Of a DNA stretch of 64,000 bases, positions 1 through 11,400 are shown one piece after another. The notes below the pieces were generated by a model. It had not been told where the DNA came from. It did no database searches and was given only the letters and a program-made list of their open reading frames with translations. Location of the stretch: assembly GCA_905221605.1 (NCBI GenBank), contig CAJNDS010000802.1, positions 595,001 through 659,000 on the forward strand, in the 5' to 3' direction. A program made the translations under genes and the position numbers. Numbering within the stretch: position 1 is the stretch's first letter; each line of letters begins with the position of its first letter. This DNA is from Symbiodinium natans. Its lineage: Eukaryota; Sar; Dinophyceae; Suessiales; Symbiodiniaceae.

Positions 1-2062
1 ACTACTTGGGCATTTGAGCATTCTGGAGAGCAAAGCCTTCACCAACCAGATGGCCAAGAGTAAATGCGAATAGTGCGAGAAATTCATGCAGTGCCCTACC
101 CCAAAGCCCCAAGCGCTCTGTCAGATCCCCCGCAACATGAAAGGACATGTACTTCCAGACCAAGCTCCTTCTCGATGCAAAAGCAGATCCCAACCTCGAA
201 AACAGTGGTGGCCACAAAGCACTGACAGGCAAGGGTGTGAAGCATCTAAGTCAAATCGAGGTTTTGAGAAGTGCATGTTGCACATTAAGTTGCGCATAGC
301 ATGATAGCATGTCATCATATATCCTCGACTAGTGCTGAGAGGCCTGGAAGGCGCCAAGACCGGTACAGATGCCTGGGACAATCCCATGAACATCCTCAAA
401 GCCGCGAGTGACACAGAAGCTCCTGAGCTACACTGCGGTTCTAGAAGAGGTGTTCTGAGAACGATCTGGCGCTTGCGTGTCCTTCCTAGGAAGAGCTCAA
501 GCTGGCATTCGAAGCGTTGGCTGCTGCCGACGCTAAGGATCGCCAGCCTTGCCTGACAGTGGTCAGATACGTTAATGTGTCATAAGGCAGCTGGTAGAGT
601 CATCACGCTGCCGAAAACATCTGGTCGTCTCCCTTCGGCTCACAGCGGAGCAATCGCTGTCCGCCTGCTCATGCAGGACTTGGACCGGGTCGTGCTGGCT
701 CAGACAGGCACGTTGCGTTCCAAAAGTCGAGAGGTCGAGTCGATACTTCTTATACTTCTATAGGGCTTGTCGGGGAATCTCGTCTCAAAGGCATGCGCAA
801 GCGAAAGCAGTGCCCACAGCACTGGAATGCGGACCGCTTCAAGGATGGACATGTGCGTGTTGAAGAGGCATTCTTGGCACAGACGCTTGCGCACCCATCC
901 GCAATCCAGGAGATCATGCAGAAGTTCTGACTTCATGATGGAGCTCTACGCATAATTGTCATGCGTGATTGTGGTTGCTGGCAGTATGCCCTTGATAGAG
1001 CCGTTCTTTTGTTCTAGCTGCTTGGTAGATGATAGCAACGAGCCCTCTGTACGAAAAATGACATCACATGGCATCGCACATCGACAGCTGTGCATCAGTG
1101 ACCGCCAGCTTTCCACCGACCTTTGCTCGCAGTCGCAGTCTCCAAATGGAACTGCAGCTGCTAGGCACGCTACGGCCTAGTGCCGTATGTCAATCTTATG
1201 CTGACTGCCTTCCATGTGCGGACACGCTAAACACAAAAGCTCAAAGTGATCTGGCTGGAGACGGGCGTAGGGCGTGATGAAGAGCTGTTCAAGCGAGATC
1301 GCCCCATTCGTAGGAAGAATGCCGCCTGTGTAAATCCCCGAAATGCTTGACCAGCTGAATCGAGAGTGAATCGAGCATCCCCGCCCAAAGCCGCGGGCCA
1401 GAGCGTCATCGAAGCAGGCATCGCCAAGCATCCAAGTCATTAACGATCCTCACAGCAGTTGCGAGACAAAGAGGCCAAGGTTTAATGGTGGAAGAAAGTG
1501 GTCATGCCTGAGGTCGTATTTCAACTATGTATCAACTATACACTTGCTGCGCTTGCAGCGGCTGCACCCTTGCTTGGCAGAGACTGGAGGCATCTGTGAA
1601 ATCCGCAGACCTCCTGACTCGTGTCAGCAGCAAACTGTTCCAGAATTGTCCTTGAAAGATGCACAATGCAGCACAAGATGTAGGCTGTTTGCTGCACTTG
1701 GTCCATGTAGTTCCAGCTGCATCTAGCATTCAACACGTGTGCTTTATGGACCGCGCCTGTGCCGATGCGAACAAAAGGCAGTGTTCACTAGGAAGTTCTT
1801 CAGGAGCTCCCGTCAGTCCAGACAGCCTGCTGAAGCGAACATGAATGTAAGGGCTTGTGAATGGAGGCCGCGGCGCGAATCGAACAACCATGAACAACAA
1901 GAACAGCTTCACCATTAACATCGCTGTGTCTATTTTCTGGACCTTGAGTGACCGGTCAGGACCTCCGCCAAGGGGCACGCAAGGCAAGCGAGACGAGTGC
2001 CAGCCTCGGCAGGCCTCTAGCCCCTCTCGAGATAACCCCCGCAGAAAAGTAGTGTGAGAGCG
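1..2062. other. Left-edge region without an assignable gene
   Basis: No protein family was recognised here. One short stretch on the + strand (about 491-546) follows a pyrimidine-rich AG acceptor and reads as a helical peptide (EELKLAFEALAAADAK). It could be one exon of a gene lying mainly to the left of the window. The other open frames are short, lack recognisable motifs and overlap on both strands. No tandem repeats or hairpins stood out. The region probably holds introns and spacer of an unrecognised + strand gene. Confidence 0.3.
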
Positions 2063-2669
2063 ATGCGACATTCTTTCGCAGCCGGATCGCTGATATGCAT
2101 ACTGCTGGCCCACGGACTATGTGCTTCATGTCTTGAGTCAGGTGAGTTCCGCATAGTCGCTAGGCCACTGGACAAAAACTCAGCGTGAGCAGAAAGACCA
2201 ACTGGCGGACCAGCGGCGAATTAAGTTAGACTGGTTAGTCTGGTTCGTTAAATGACAGTTATGCGCTCTTGCGTGGCCTGCCAAGTGCCACTGTGCCACT
2301 CACACCTACTTATTTTGCTTAGACGGCAGCCCTGGACAAGCTCAGACATCAAACCACACGTTTCGCCACGCCAGCCACACGGCAATAGCTGTGCGCCAGT
2401 GTTCCCCCTACATTGCCCTACATGCTCGTCGAGCCCTGCCATGGAGGGGGCCAAAGTGTACGTGCAAGATGCAAGGCGCCTGTCGATTCAGCGCCTTACT
2501 TGTTATGTTCCAATACTGCATGTCCTCTCACATTTTCCCTACATGGCTCAGGGAATCCTGGCAGCGGGGCACCGTCCAAGCAGCTCTGGGCGGCGGACGC
2601 TACAAGGTGGCCTCAACCTGCCCTGCCCTGCTGAGTCTTTTAATCCTGGTCAAACCTGGAGTTTCTTGA
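2063..2669 (+). CDS. Possible small secreted protein, signal-peptide exon plus Cys-containing exon
   Basis: The first exon (2063-2141) starts at an ATG and encodes a typical signal peptide: basic n-region MRHSFAAG, hydrophobic core SLICILLAHGL, then a plausible cleavage region CASC. It ends at a canonical GTGAGT donor (2142). A second open stretch begins after a TTAG acceptor at 2323 in matching phase (first residues DGSPGQAQTSNHT) and stays open to a stop at 2669. It contains scattered cysteines (CSPY, KCTC, ACRF, TCPAL). The protein would be about 140 residues if no further intron is present, but real dinoflagellate exons are usually shorter, so the 3' part may be intron. The export signal is seen in the sequence; the function is unknown and no family was recognised. 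Confidence 0.35.
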
Positions 2670-3756
2670 GAGCTTGTGAAAGGTGGCGCTGCAAGGCTGG
2701 GAAGAGGAGGAGCCCCAGACAAGCCAGACAAGAGAGGCCCGATCCTGATACCTTAGGACCTCGAACAGGAATCCCCGCCGTAGGTGGGCTTCTCGAGGCT
2801 GCTGGCCACGACTTTGTCCCTACAATGATGCTGATGATGTGTGGAAGGATGCTGATGGTGGTGGTGATGCTGCTGCTGAAGGTTAGGAAAGATACTTCTT
2901 GAAGATGATGAACTTGAGTTTCTGTTTAATTTGACGATCAAGTGGACATCGCTTGCGTCCGTGCTTCTGGACAGGCCTTGACTCCTTAACTTGGCCCCTT
3001 GGCCCTTGTCTTGCGCTGCAGGTGGATGCCTCCAACATGGAGGGCGGAATGCTACCCTTTCAGAACGCAGACATGCCAAACAATGGCTTCCCAGTGTGGT
3101 CCCCAGTTCTGTTGGGGCGTGTTCCTGCATCACCGAAACCTCTGCAAAAGCTTCTTCATGGGCCCAGTGGTTGATGATGATTGTTGACTCTCATGCATGC
3201 AGCATCTGTGGCGAGTCTGCTGTCTGAAGCATCACGATCTGCATGAAGGTGTTGAACATTTTTCAGGTTAGCTATCTTAAGGCCAGGCTAGCCTCGATGC
3301 GGGCATGCTGGGAACGCTGCACGGTCTCATTTCCGCATAACACGAGGACATGACCACGCTGGACCACTTGCACGAACCAGCGCTGCTGCACAATCTGCGT
3401 CGGCGATTCTTCTCCCAGGTATGCCGCCAAAAGGGTCGACTTTGGCGCTTTCTTTTTCAACTTGAGTCACTGAGGATTGAATTTGCTGATGTTTGCACAA
3501 TCTTGCTGCTGATCTGAGCTGGCTGCCACTTCCTGGCTCAAACTTGGATGCTTGGTGTTACCCAAGCGCCTGTGCCATTTGAGACACGGGCGGGCCAACA
3601 AACACGATGGGCAGTCAACATGTCAAACTCGATGTACATAGCCATGTTGGTAGAAGCTGCGCGCTCACATGTCTAGCCAAACCACCCCCCTTATCGCAAA
3701 TGAGTCATGATTTCGCTGCTTTGCCACAACATTTAAATCCACAAAGCTGCTTTGCC
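2670..3756. other. Spacer or introns, one candidate exon
   Basis: A candidate + strand exon follows a TGCAG acceptor at about 3023 and encodes VDASNMEGGMLPFQ and more, but it matches no known family. It may be a later exon of the secreted-protein candidate at 2063. Around 2826-2912 there is a GATGATG/TGGTGATG-rich low-complexity stretch, which produces a spurious His-rich reading on the other strand. Nothing else was recognised. Confidence 0.25.
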
Positions 3757-4442
3757 ATGGGCGGTGCTGTCGGCAGTGCTGTCGCGGCAACGCGATGTTG
3801 CCAGGCGTGCGAACCTGGCCAAGAGGATTCTATCGAGATGGACACCTCGACCGAGGAATTTGCAGCCAGACCCTGGAACGATGATGATGCAATTGTCACG
3901 ACAGGCATGTCATTGCTAGGGCATTCAGGGTCAAAGTCCAAAAACATGTCGAGCTGCTCCTGCATCGGGGCAAATGAGCTGGCGATGCTTTCCCTGTTTC
4001 CAGGCCTACGGCAAGGGCAGACCTTGCTGGACATGCTGCAGGGACACTGGCGTCGGAAGGAAGATGGTCAGCCCGTCGGCCAACTCTCCGGAGCACTTTG
4101 ACTGAACAGCGGCATGGCAATGCTGTGTCCCGGAAGTGTTGTTTCGAAGAAAAGCTGCGGTTTGCAAGCAGTTCAGGCTTACTTCGTGTGGGACCCTCGT
4201 TGGAAGTTCGCAGACATGGTATCGCCCGTCTTCGAGGACCTATCAGGACCCTGCGCCATTTCGAGCACCTGCTGCGTCACTTCGCTTCAAGACACAGTTT
4301 AATTTGCTTGTAGTTTCTGTAGTACAGTTTGTGTAGGAGCCTTGGTCATCGATCTTGAGAGCCAGCTCCACTTTGGGCGCCCCTTCTTCGGCCGTGAGAC
4401 CTTGATCAGCTGGGGCGACGGCGATGTCTGGGTGAAGCAGTG
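3757..4442 (+). CDS. Small dinoflagellate-type protein with GG...CC N-terminus and DGDVWV C-terminus
   Basis: An ATG at 3757 in good context opens a frame starting MGGAVGSAVAATRCCQAC. A glycine at position 2 and a nearby Cys pair are the usual layout of a doubly acylated (myristoyl/palmitoyl) membrane-anchored protein. Acylation is an inference, because the myristoylation motif is not perfect. Later exons in the same orientation encode LLDMLQGHWRRKEDGQPVG (about 4021-4077), AYFVWDPRWKFAD (after the TTCAG at 4166-4170) and, after the GTAG at 4337, a last exon ending LISWGDGDVWVKQ with a stop at 4440-4442. The order W-R-K-x-DGQ, then WDP, then W-x-DGDVW is, from memory, a pattern common in small uncharacterised dinoflagellate proteins. 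Total length would be roughly 140-170 residues. Exact internal splice sites are uncertain. Confidence 0.5.
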
Positions 4443-5496
4443 AGAAATGGAGGAAATTCATCTTAGAAGGACTATGCTATCACACCCAAAGTAGCTATCA
4501 GGTCGACTTTCGCCCATATCCCCGCATCATTGCGTAGCGTTCTTCTTGTTTATACTGGCGCCGCGGAAACTACTTAACAGTGAACCTGCAAAGGTTGTTG
4601 AGCAAACAACAACACATAGGCGGCAGGCGCCATGTGCAGGTGCATGCATAGCAGTAGCATGAGTAGTAGCACAAATTTCCAAACAGTTGGTATGCCTAGA
4701 AGTCGTAGTAGTAGGCATCCTAGTCGTAGTCGTAAACGACAAAAATCTGCATGGCTGTGGTTGTCTTCGCCTGTTCCCGAATCGAAGTCTGTCCCAAGAT
4801 ACAACATTGCTCCGCCAAAGGGTGGTTCTGGTGTTGGTGAGAACGTGAAGTGGTAGTGGTCCCCGTGCTCCCCCCCCCCTGCCCCCCGAAGGAAAAAATC
4901 TTTCGCAGATGCCTTCACAAAGGATAGAGTTGTGGACCGTTGGGAGTGCAGAGCCGAGTCCTTGAAAGATGGCTGTGCCCTGCTGGTAAATGCACTTCCC
5001 CAGCTGGACCGCAGGAGAGTCCGCATATGTCAGAGTACATGAGAACATTCTAGTACATACCAGAACCAAGAATGTAATATTCCTATGGAGCGGGTATGAG
5101 ATGTGCAGACTCGAATGCTGCAGACTTCAGACCTACATTTTTTTCAATGCCAAAGGTTGTGATTCCGGGTGCACCAGCATATTGAGCAATGGCAGTCGTA
5201 GCTACCTCTTTGCTAAAGTAACTTCTTGGCTGAGATTCTTGGCCCTGCACACATGGAAACGGGGTCAGACAAGCCGAAGTGGCACCATGAATCTAGCATT
5301 GACTTCTTGCCAACATTAAGTTTGGCATGTGCTTACTGGACAGGAGCAGCATGTCTGTGCAATGGTAAGTCTCGCATGAGTCGGACAACCTGAGAGAAGT
5401 GCGACATTGGCAAAATGCCAGCAATGCAGGGTGTGATGGACCCCATGCATCACATCGCATCGCAGTGTCTGCCTCGCCTTTTCATGACCTGGGGAG
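4443..5496. other. Spacer or first introns before the myosin motor exons
   Basis: This stretch should contain the promoter or trans-splice acceptor and the N-terminal (SH3-like) exons of the myosin, but none could be identified with confidence. One candidate exon after the AG at 4922 reads RVVDRWECRAESLKDGCAL, with no family match. A 10-base C run lies at 4869-4878. The long - strand frames here are antisense and motif-free. Confidence 0.3.
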
Positions 5497-8400
5497 GCTT
5501 GCCCGTATACATACACTGCAGACATTGTCATAGCAATGAACCCATACCGCTGCTTGGCGGCAAGTCAATCTCCAGGAGGTATCCTGCCCCGACTTTCTGA
5601 TAGCATGAGGAAGGCGTCAGCCTTGTCAATGAGGGGCATGTTTCATCAGGTGCCAGTGGCGAGGGCAAGTATTCTGACAACTGACAGCCTTTACAACTTC
5701 TCATGAGGTTGGTTCCCTCAGCTATACACGGACGACAAGCGAAAGGAGTACCTCGTTTTTGATCGACCAAAGCTGGATCCGCATGTGCAGCTTGGTCTTG
5801 AAAAAAAGGTCAGACGGTTTCCTTCCATCTGTAGCGGTTTTGTGTCGATGCTCCGGCATGCGAGATGCCTGAGGTACACGACTTCATCTTTTGCGTACTC
5901 AGGCTTTTGGGAGTCTTCTGGGTTGCTTCTTCTGGATCCTGAACCTGTCGCAAACACGCAGGACTGCAGGAGACGAAGTCGAACCAAACCATCCTGGTCT
6001 CTGGAGAGTCTGGCGCAGGCAAGACAGAGACGGTGAAGCGGCTCGGCTCGGCTAAATGTCTGGCTGAGGCCCATGATGGCCCTTACGAAAACTGAGGATT
6101 TTGATGGCCCACTTGGCTTTCATGGCTGCGAAGCTGCACGTAAGAGCTGTGAAGGTAGGCAGTGGCAGGCATTAGCAGGGGGGAAGGCCCTCGGAAGGAA
6201 TGGATGATGGTGCTTCGAAGGGATTTGTGTTCGGGAAGTTGCCCTTGGGGGCTTTCCCACACCCAAGAATACAAAGGGGGGGGGGGGGGTGTGCAGCCAT
6301 TTTTCATGACAGGCCCTGCGGGCCTCAGGAGTGTAAATCCAAGGGGGGTCACCGGGTCACGTAAAGTACATTGTTGCTTTTCAGATGCAACGAGCGGGTC
6401 GTGTCCTGGACCTCAGCGCAAGCGGACTTTTTCAAACTTTTAGTGACGTCACCTCATCTAACTCGAAGTGCCACTCTGTGATAGGTTCTTTCACGCGCAC
6501 TTACAGCAAGCTTGCGAAAACAGGAGATGGCTCAGCTGTTCATGTGCTCCGAAACTTGGACCCCCCTCAACTTCCCTCAACCCCTCAACCCCCCGCTTTA
6601 TTACATTTTCAGGCCTGATTAATGTGATATGGTAGGCCCCCCGCCCTTCCCTTAAAAAGAGTTAGGCGCCGCGGGGTGGGGCTTGTAATCCAAGAGCCCT
6701 AAAGAATCCAGAGAGAGGATGCCAGGAAGCTGTCGACCCTGCTTCGCCCTAATCTCAGTGATTCGCATCCCGCTTAAACGTCCAGGTCCGGTGGCAGGGT
6801 CTCTGACATACAGCCTTTCAATTGGCCAAAGCCATTTGCTCAATGTCGAGCCCAAGTTTAGAGGAAAAATAAAACGCCCTTTCCAAAACGATCTCGGTAT
6901 CAAGAAGTTGTTGCACATGTTGGATCACCTTCTCTTCTAAACGGTACCAGCAGCTTGCGGGCAGTGCCTCAGTGGCACTAATGCGCGTCCTAACGTTTCG
7001 TACTCACATTTCTAGGAATACGCACGTTGAAACAGACCGTTAACGAGTCCAAGCTCGTAGCAACATTCCAGATTGCTTTTTTCAGACTGAGCTGCATCAC
7101 ACAGCAAGGCTTCATCGGATGACCCTTGGAAGCAGCAAGGCCGCGTATGTTTAAAGATGCCATTCGCATCTCTCTACTTGTCAAGGATGCATCGCACATC
7201 AAGCGCATCGTTGAATCAAATCCCTTGCTGGAGTCGTTTGGCAATGCGCAAACCGCACCAGCCTTAGTTTCCGGGATGTTGTTAGTTTGGGTTTTGCATG
7301 GCTCTGGATTTGCGTGCTGAAGAGATGCAACGAACGCGACGACAGATCCTCGCAGATCTCCGGCCAGCAGCCAGTTCAATCTCAGTCCAAAATCGAAAGA
7401 CACCGAGCATGTGTCACAACATGTTCAACACAAAGCCAGGCATGGCCACTGCTTCACCCTATTTCGAGAAGCCCACCCTTCAATGAACCTTGAACTGGGT
7501 TCAATTGGGCCCGGTGACTAAGCTGATTAAACTGGATTGAACATTAGGGAGGCCATGTTTGTGGCCTCCCGAGCTCATACGCCAACCCTCAGAACCATCC
7601 AGAACCCAACTCCTCACCTTCTGGTAGACTTGAGTTTGGGGAAGTGTCATAATCATTGTTGAATTTTACACTGGGAATTGACGTGTGTCACTTGAGAGGC
7701 AGAGGGAGCCCGCGAGTACTGTATTCTCTGGTGCTCGGGTCCACAAGGCTTTGAGCTCCCTGGACTCCCCTGGCGTCAGCTTGCTTAAGCATCGCAGTCG
7801 CGTCAGCTCTAGGTGCGCAATGACAACTCCAGCCGCTTCGGGAAATTTATCGAGTTGCAGCTCAACAGTGGCTGCCGCTTGGAAGGCCGGGCCATCCCCC
7901 AGGATGTCAGAGAGTCACACAGCACTTAAAAGGGATCGCGGCGTGAAGTACCATTGGTCTATTCTCCCGAAGGTTCCAAATGCAGAACCTACCTCTTGGA
8001 GAAATCGCGAGTAGCCACCGACCTGCAATGATGCCAACCTAACCTCCTATAGGTGCGAGCCTTTGGTCATCCAAGGTTGGTCAGGATTCTGGCGTGCCTC
8101 GATGGCAGACGGTGCTCTGCGGTTCACATAACTAACCCTAAACCCCTACCCCGACACCCCCACTCTGTGCATAGAGTTCCCGAGCAGTGGCGAGGAACAG
8201 AGCTGCCCCACTGGCGCATCCTGTAGCCTTCTCCTGCGATGTTTGTTCTGTAACTGCGGTTTAGGGCTTTGGGCTTAGGGTTTAAGGCTTAAGGGTTTAG
8301 GGGACAAGGCGGTTTGATGTTGTGAGCCAGTGGAGCTTGTGACACGTTGTTGGCAAGCACATGCAGTACTTTGGGGATTCTTGGACACCGAGAGCTACCA

Positions 8401-11400
8401 AGGAGCGAAATTTTCACATATTTTACCAGATGCTTGCAGCTGATGCGGAAACTCGCGCGGCGATTGGTCTGGGTGATTCATCGCTGTCCCGCGATTCGCT
8501 CAGATATACTAGTGGCTCACCTGACATAGCCTGACTCTTGGGACAGGAAACCAGAGGAAATGCTCCTGGTTTCAAACTGATCAGGTAGTTTTTCTGGCTT
8601 CGATTGTTGTGTTTGAATGCTGGCGCGTGGGCTGCCTGGTTCTCGACTCTCTCTCATCTGGGCTTCTGCGTCATTGTCCTCGGCGGAATTCTGCACTTGT
8701 TATTTCTGAAGGGAATGCTAAAGCGTTAGCATGTTCAGACGCAGGCCAAGCAAGGAGATGTTGCTAGGACGTGCTGGATGTTACATGGACATGGCCGTCT
8801 GGCTTGTCGGAGTGGATGAGGTTGATGCAACTGGCAATTTTGCTCAGAGCAGTTCTCCTTTTGCAGCATACTGCTTTGTCGTTGGCATGGAGCTAGAGTC
8901 CAAAAGCGTTTTCAACCTGCATTGTTCATACTCATGCTCGGTCCCTGTGTGCACTTGGTGAGGCTGCGTTTAGAAACAAGTTCTTCTGCTACTAATACAG
9001 TAGACACAAGTGTGGACTTACAGTCGCTTGTCCGAGACGTTATGCTGGAGAAGGGGATGGATGCAAGAATGCCCAGGTTTGGGTGCTTCCAAGACCGATG
9101 CTATCGAGGGCAAGAGCGACGCCGAGCGTTTTCAAGGTGTCTCGGCTCGGGGATTTTGTTTCGACTCAAGCGCAGCATCCAACTATTGTGCAGGATGCCC
9201 GAAAAGTAGACTACCCCGGACTACCCAGTGCAGTACTGAACCCTTGTGCTTTAGTTGGCAAACAGGGTGAGTGATGGGCTTATGCGAACTCGCCATGCAT
9301 CACGCAGGCGCAAAACACTGTTTCCCTACCATTGCCATAACTCCAGGAGGGTGCAATCTTTGCGGCTCTCTGCTGTGAACACGGGTAGTTATGGTGACGC
9401 CTGAAACCATGCTCAAACAAGACTGCAGGCACTGTTTCAGCTTTGGCCCTGCTCTCCATTGATGGGGACAAGCTCACGCGCTTGCTGCGGACACTGGCTT
9501 CCGTGCTCTTGCTTGGACAGTCCCATGTCTGATCTCAGTCTGCAACGCAAGCATATGGAAGCTGGTGAAGCGTTTCCGAATCTCAAGCTGAACAGTGGTC
9601 TCTTTCTTGTTCATTCGTTCATGATGGGGCCGATCCAGTAGCATACTGCACGCTGCATAGCATCTGCAAGACATGGCCTTGGCATTTGGCATTGCGAGAG
9701 TGAATCGCCGGTGCAGCTTGCAAGGCTGGAGTTTGCTGGAAGATGCTCGCCAGCAAAGCTGCCATTTTTCGAGGGCTGGCGAACCTATTCAGAGCAAAAC
9801 TGCCCCACAACAACAGTTCTCAATCAAGGATGAAAACGGACGTTCTGCACCTTTGTTCCACCCGTCTGTTCAGATGCTTCTAGATTCTAGTGTTAATGCA
9901 GCGTGCGGAGTGTCCTAATCTTTGAGCTCAGGTCTTGTTTTGACTCATGCCTGAATCACTCATGGGACAGTTCACCGAATGCTGCCCTGTTGATTGATGC
10001 TATACAAGAATTGTTGCAATAAGCAACCTGTGGGGCTTTTCGCTCCGCAAACAGGCGAGGAGTCCTCCAAGCTGTCAGACTGCGCTGGGCAAGCTGCTGC
10101 AGCGGCCGAGGTGCTGGCTGTCGATGCTGCTCGCCGTAAATTCTTGCAGCGCGATGAGAACACATTGAAGAAGCACCTACTTCCTGTGCAGGCACATGCA
10201 GGTGACGATACCCGACACACTCTAGAGATGCATCTGAGGTCGCTGAGCTGGAGCCACTCGAATGTGCAGACGTTTCAGCACAACTTTGATTTTCTTCCCG
10301 CATCGACAGTAAGACTTTCTAACCGAGCATGATACCCAGAAATCACGGATCGTTGCAGCGAGTGTGTCGTGTGCTCATGCTTCTGTTGCAGCTGGCTTGC
10401 CGAGTGAGTTTAGTTCAGTGGCCACTGCGACTGTGAGGCAATCGCTCACACACCGCACCCTACGGATGCGGAATGAGGTGGTTGTGAAGCAACTCCCGCC
10501 ATCCAGTGCCACTGGCAATCGCGTGGTGCCCAGGTCCTGCTTGCCCAATGCTTAGCTGACAACTCGCCCGTACTGAAAGTTGAAAAAACATATCTGAGCT
10601 GAGGTGACGCGCTTGCGAAGGAGATATACGCAAGAGTGCTGGGCGCTCGGGCTGCCCACGTCTCTCCGCTTCCCAACAGCTGGCAAAGTAACATGTCCAT
10701 GCACTCCGACATCACCAGGTTTGATTGGCTTGTTGAGCAGATATGCCAAGCAACTGGGGCGCCGCCGCAGAGTGCCCTCAACTTTGTAGGCCTCCTGCCA
10801 GAAACAGTAGCGGGAGACGGTTGAATCATTGAGAAAAGCAATACTAGTAGTGCCGGTTCATGTCGGTTACCATTTGTTCTGTCAGTGGTGGGGGTTTCCA
10901 TGCACAAGCGGCGATGCACGATCTTAGGCTTACTGGAGGCTTGACTGCAGGTACGAAGCCAATGCGGCAGATCGTGCAAAGCTGGTAGCAACCGCATGCT
11001 TGCTCTCAGAATGTGGTCCTGCCTTCTGCTGCATCTACAGTTGCTGCTGCATCTACCGAGGACATCTTCGGGTTTGAGTCCTTTGCGATAAATCGGTTCG
11101 AGCAGCGACTCGGAGCTAATCGCGGCTTGCGGACCAGAATTCTGAGCAACATGTTGAGCAAAGGCTTTGCATAAACTATGCCAACGAGAAGCTGCAGCAG
11201 AAGTTCACACACGATGTCTTCAAGGCCGTCCAGCAGGAATACACTGCTGAGTCTTGCATGCAGCAGGCAGCTGTACAAAGTACATGCGCAGTGCAGAGCG
11301 CTCTTGGGCAATCCAATCAGTTGCCAACGTGTGGGAAGCTGTCCTGGCCACAGTCTGCGCCAGACGAGCAAGTCTCACGCATGGCCTGGCCCACCCATAC

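Noticed and set aside
9430-9500. Second copy of the myosin LGVD-type segment (ALALLSIDGDKLTRLL)
   Set aside because: The segment at 10055-10148 joins its neighbours in phase and fits better. The 9.4 kb similarity is short and may be chance.
10446-10997. 183-residue - strand frame
   Set aside because: Antisense to myosin exons at 10438, 10604 and 10719, with no motif.
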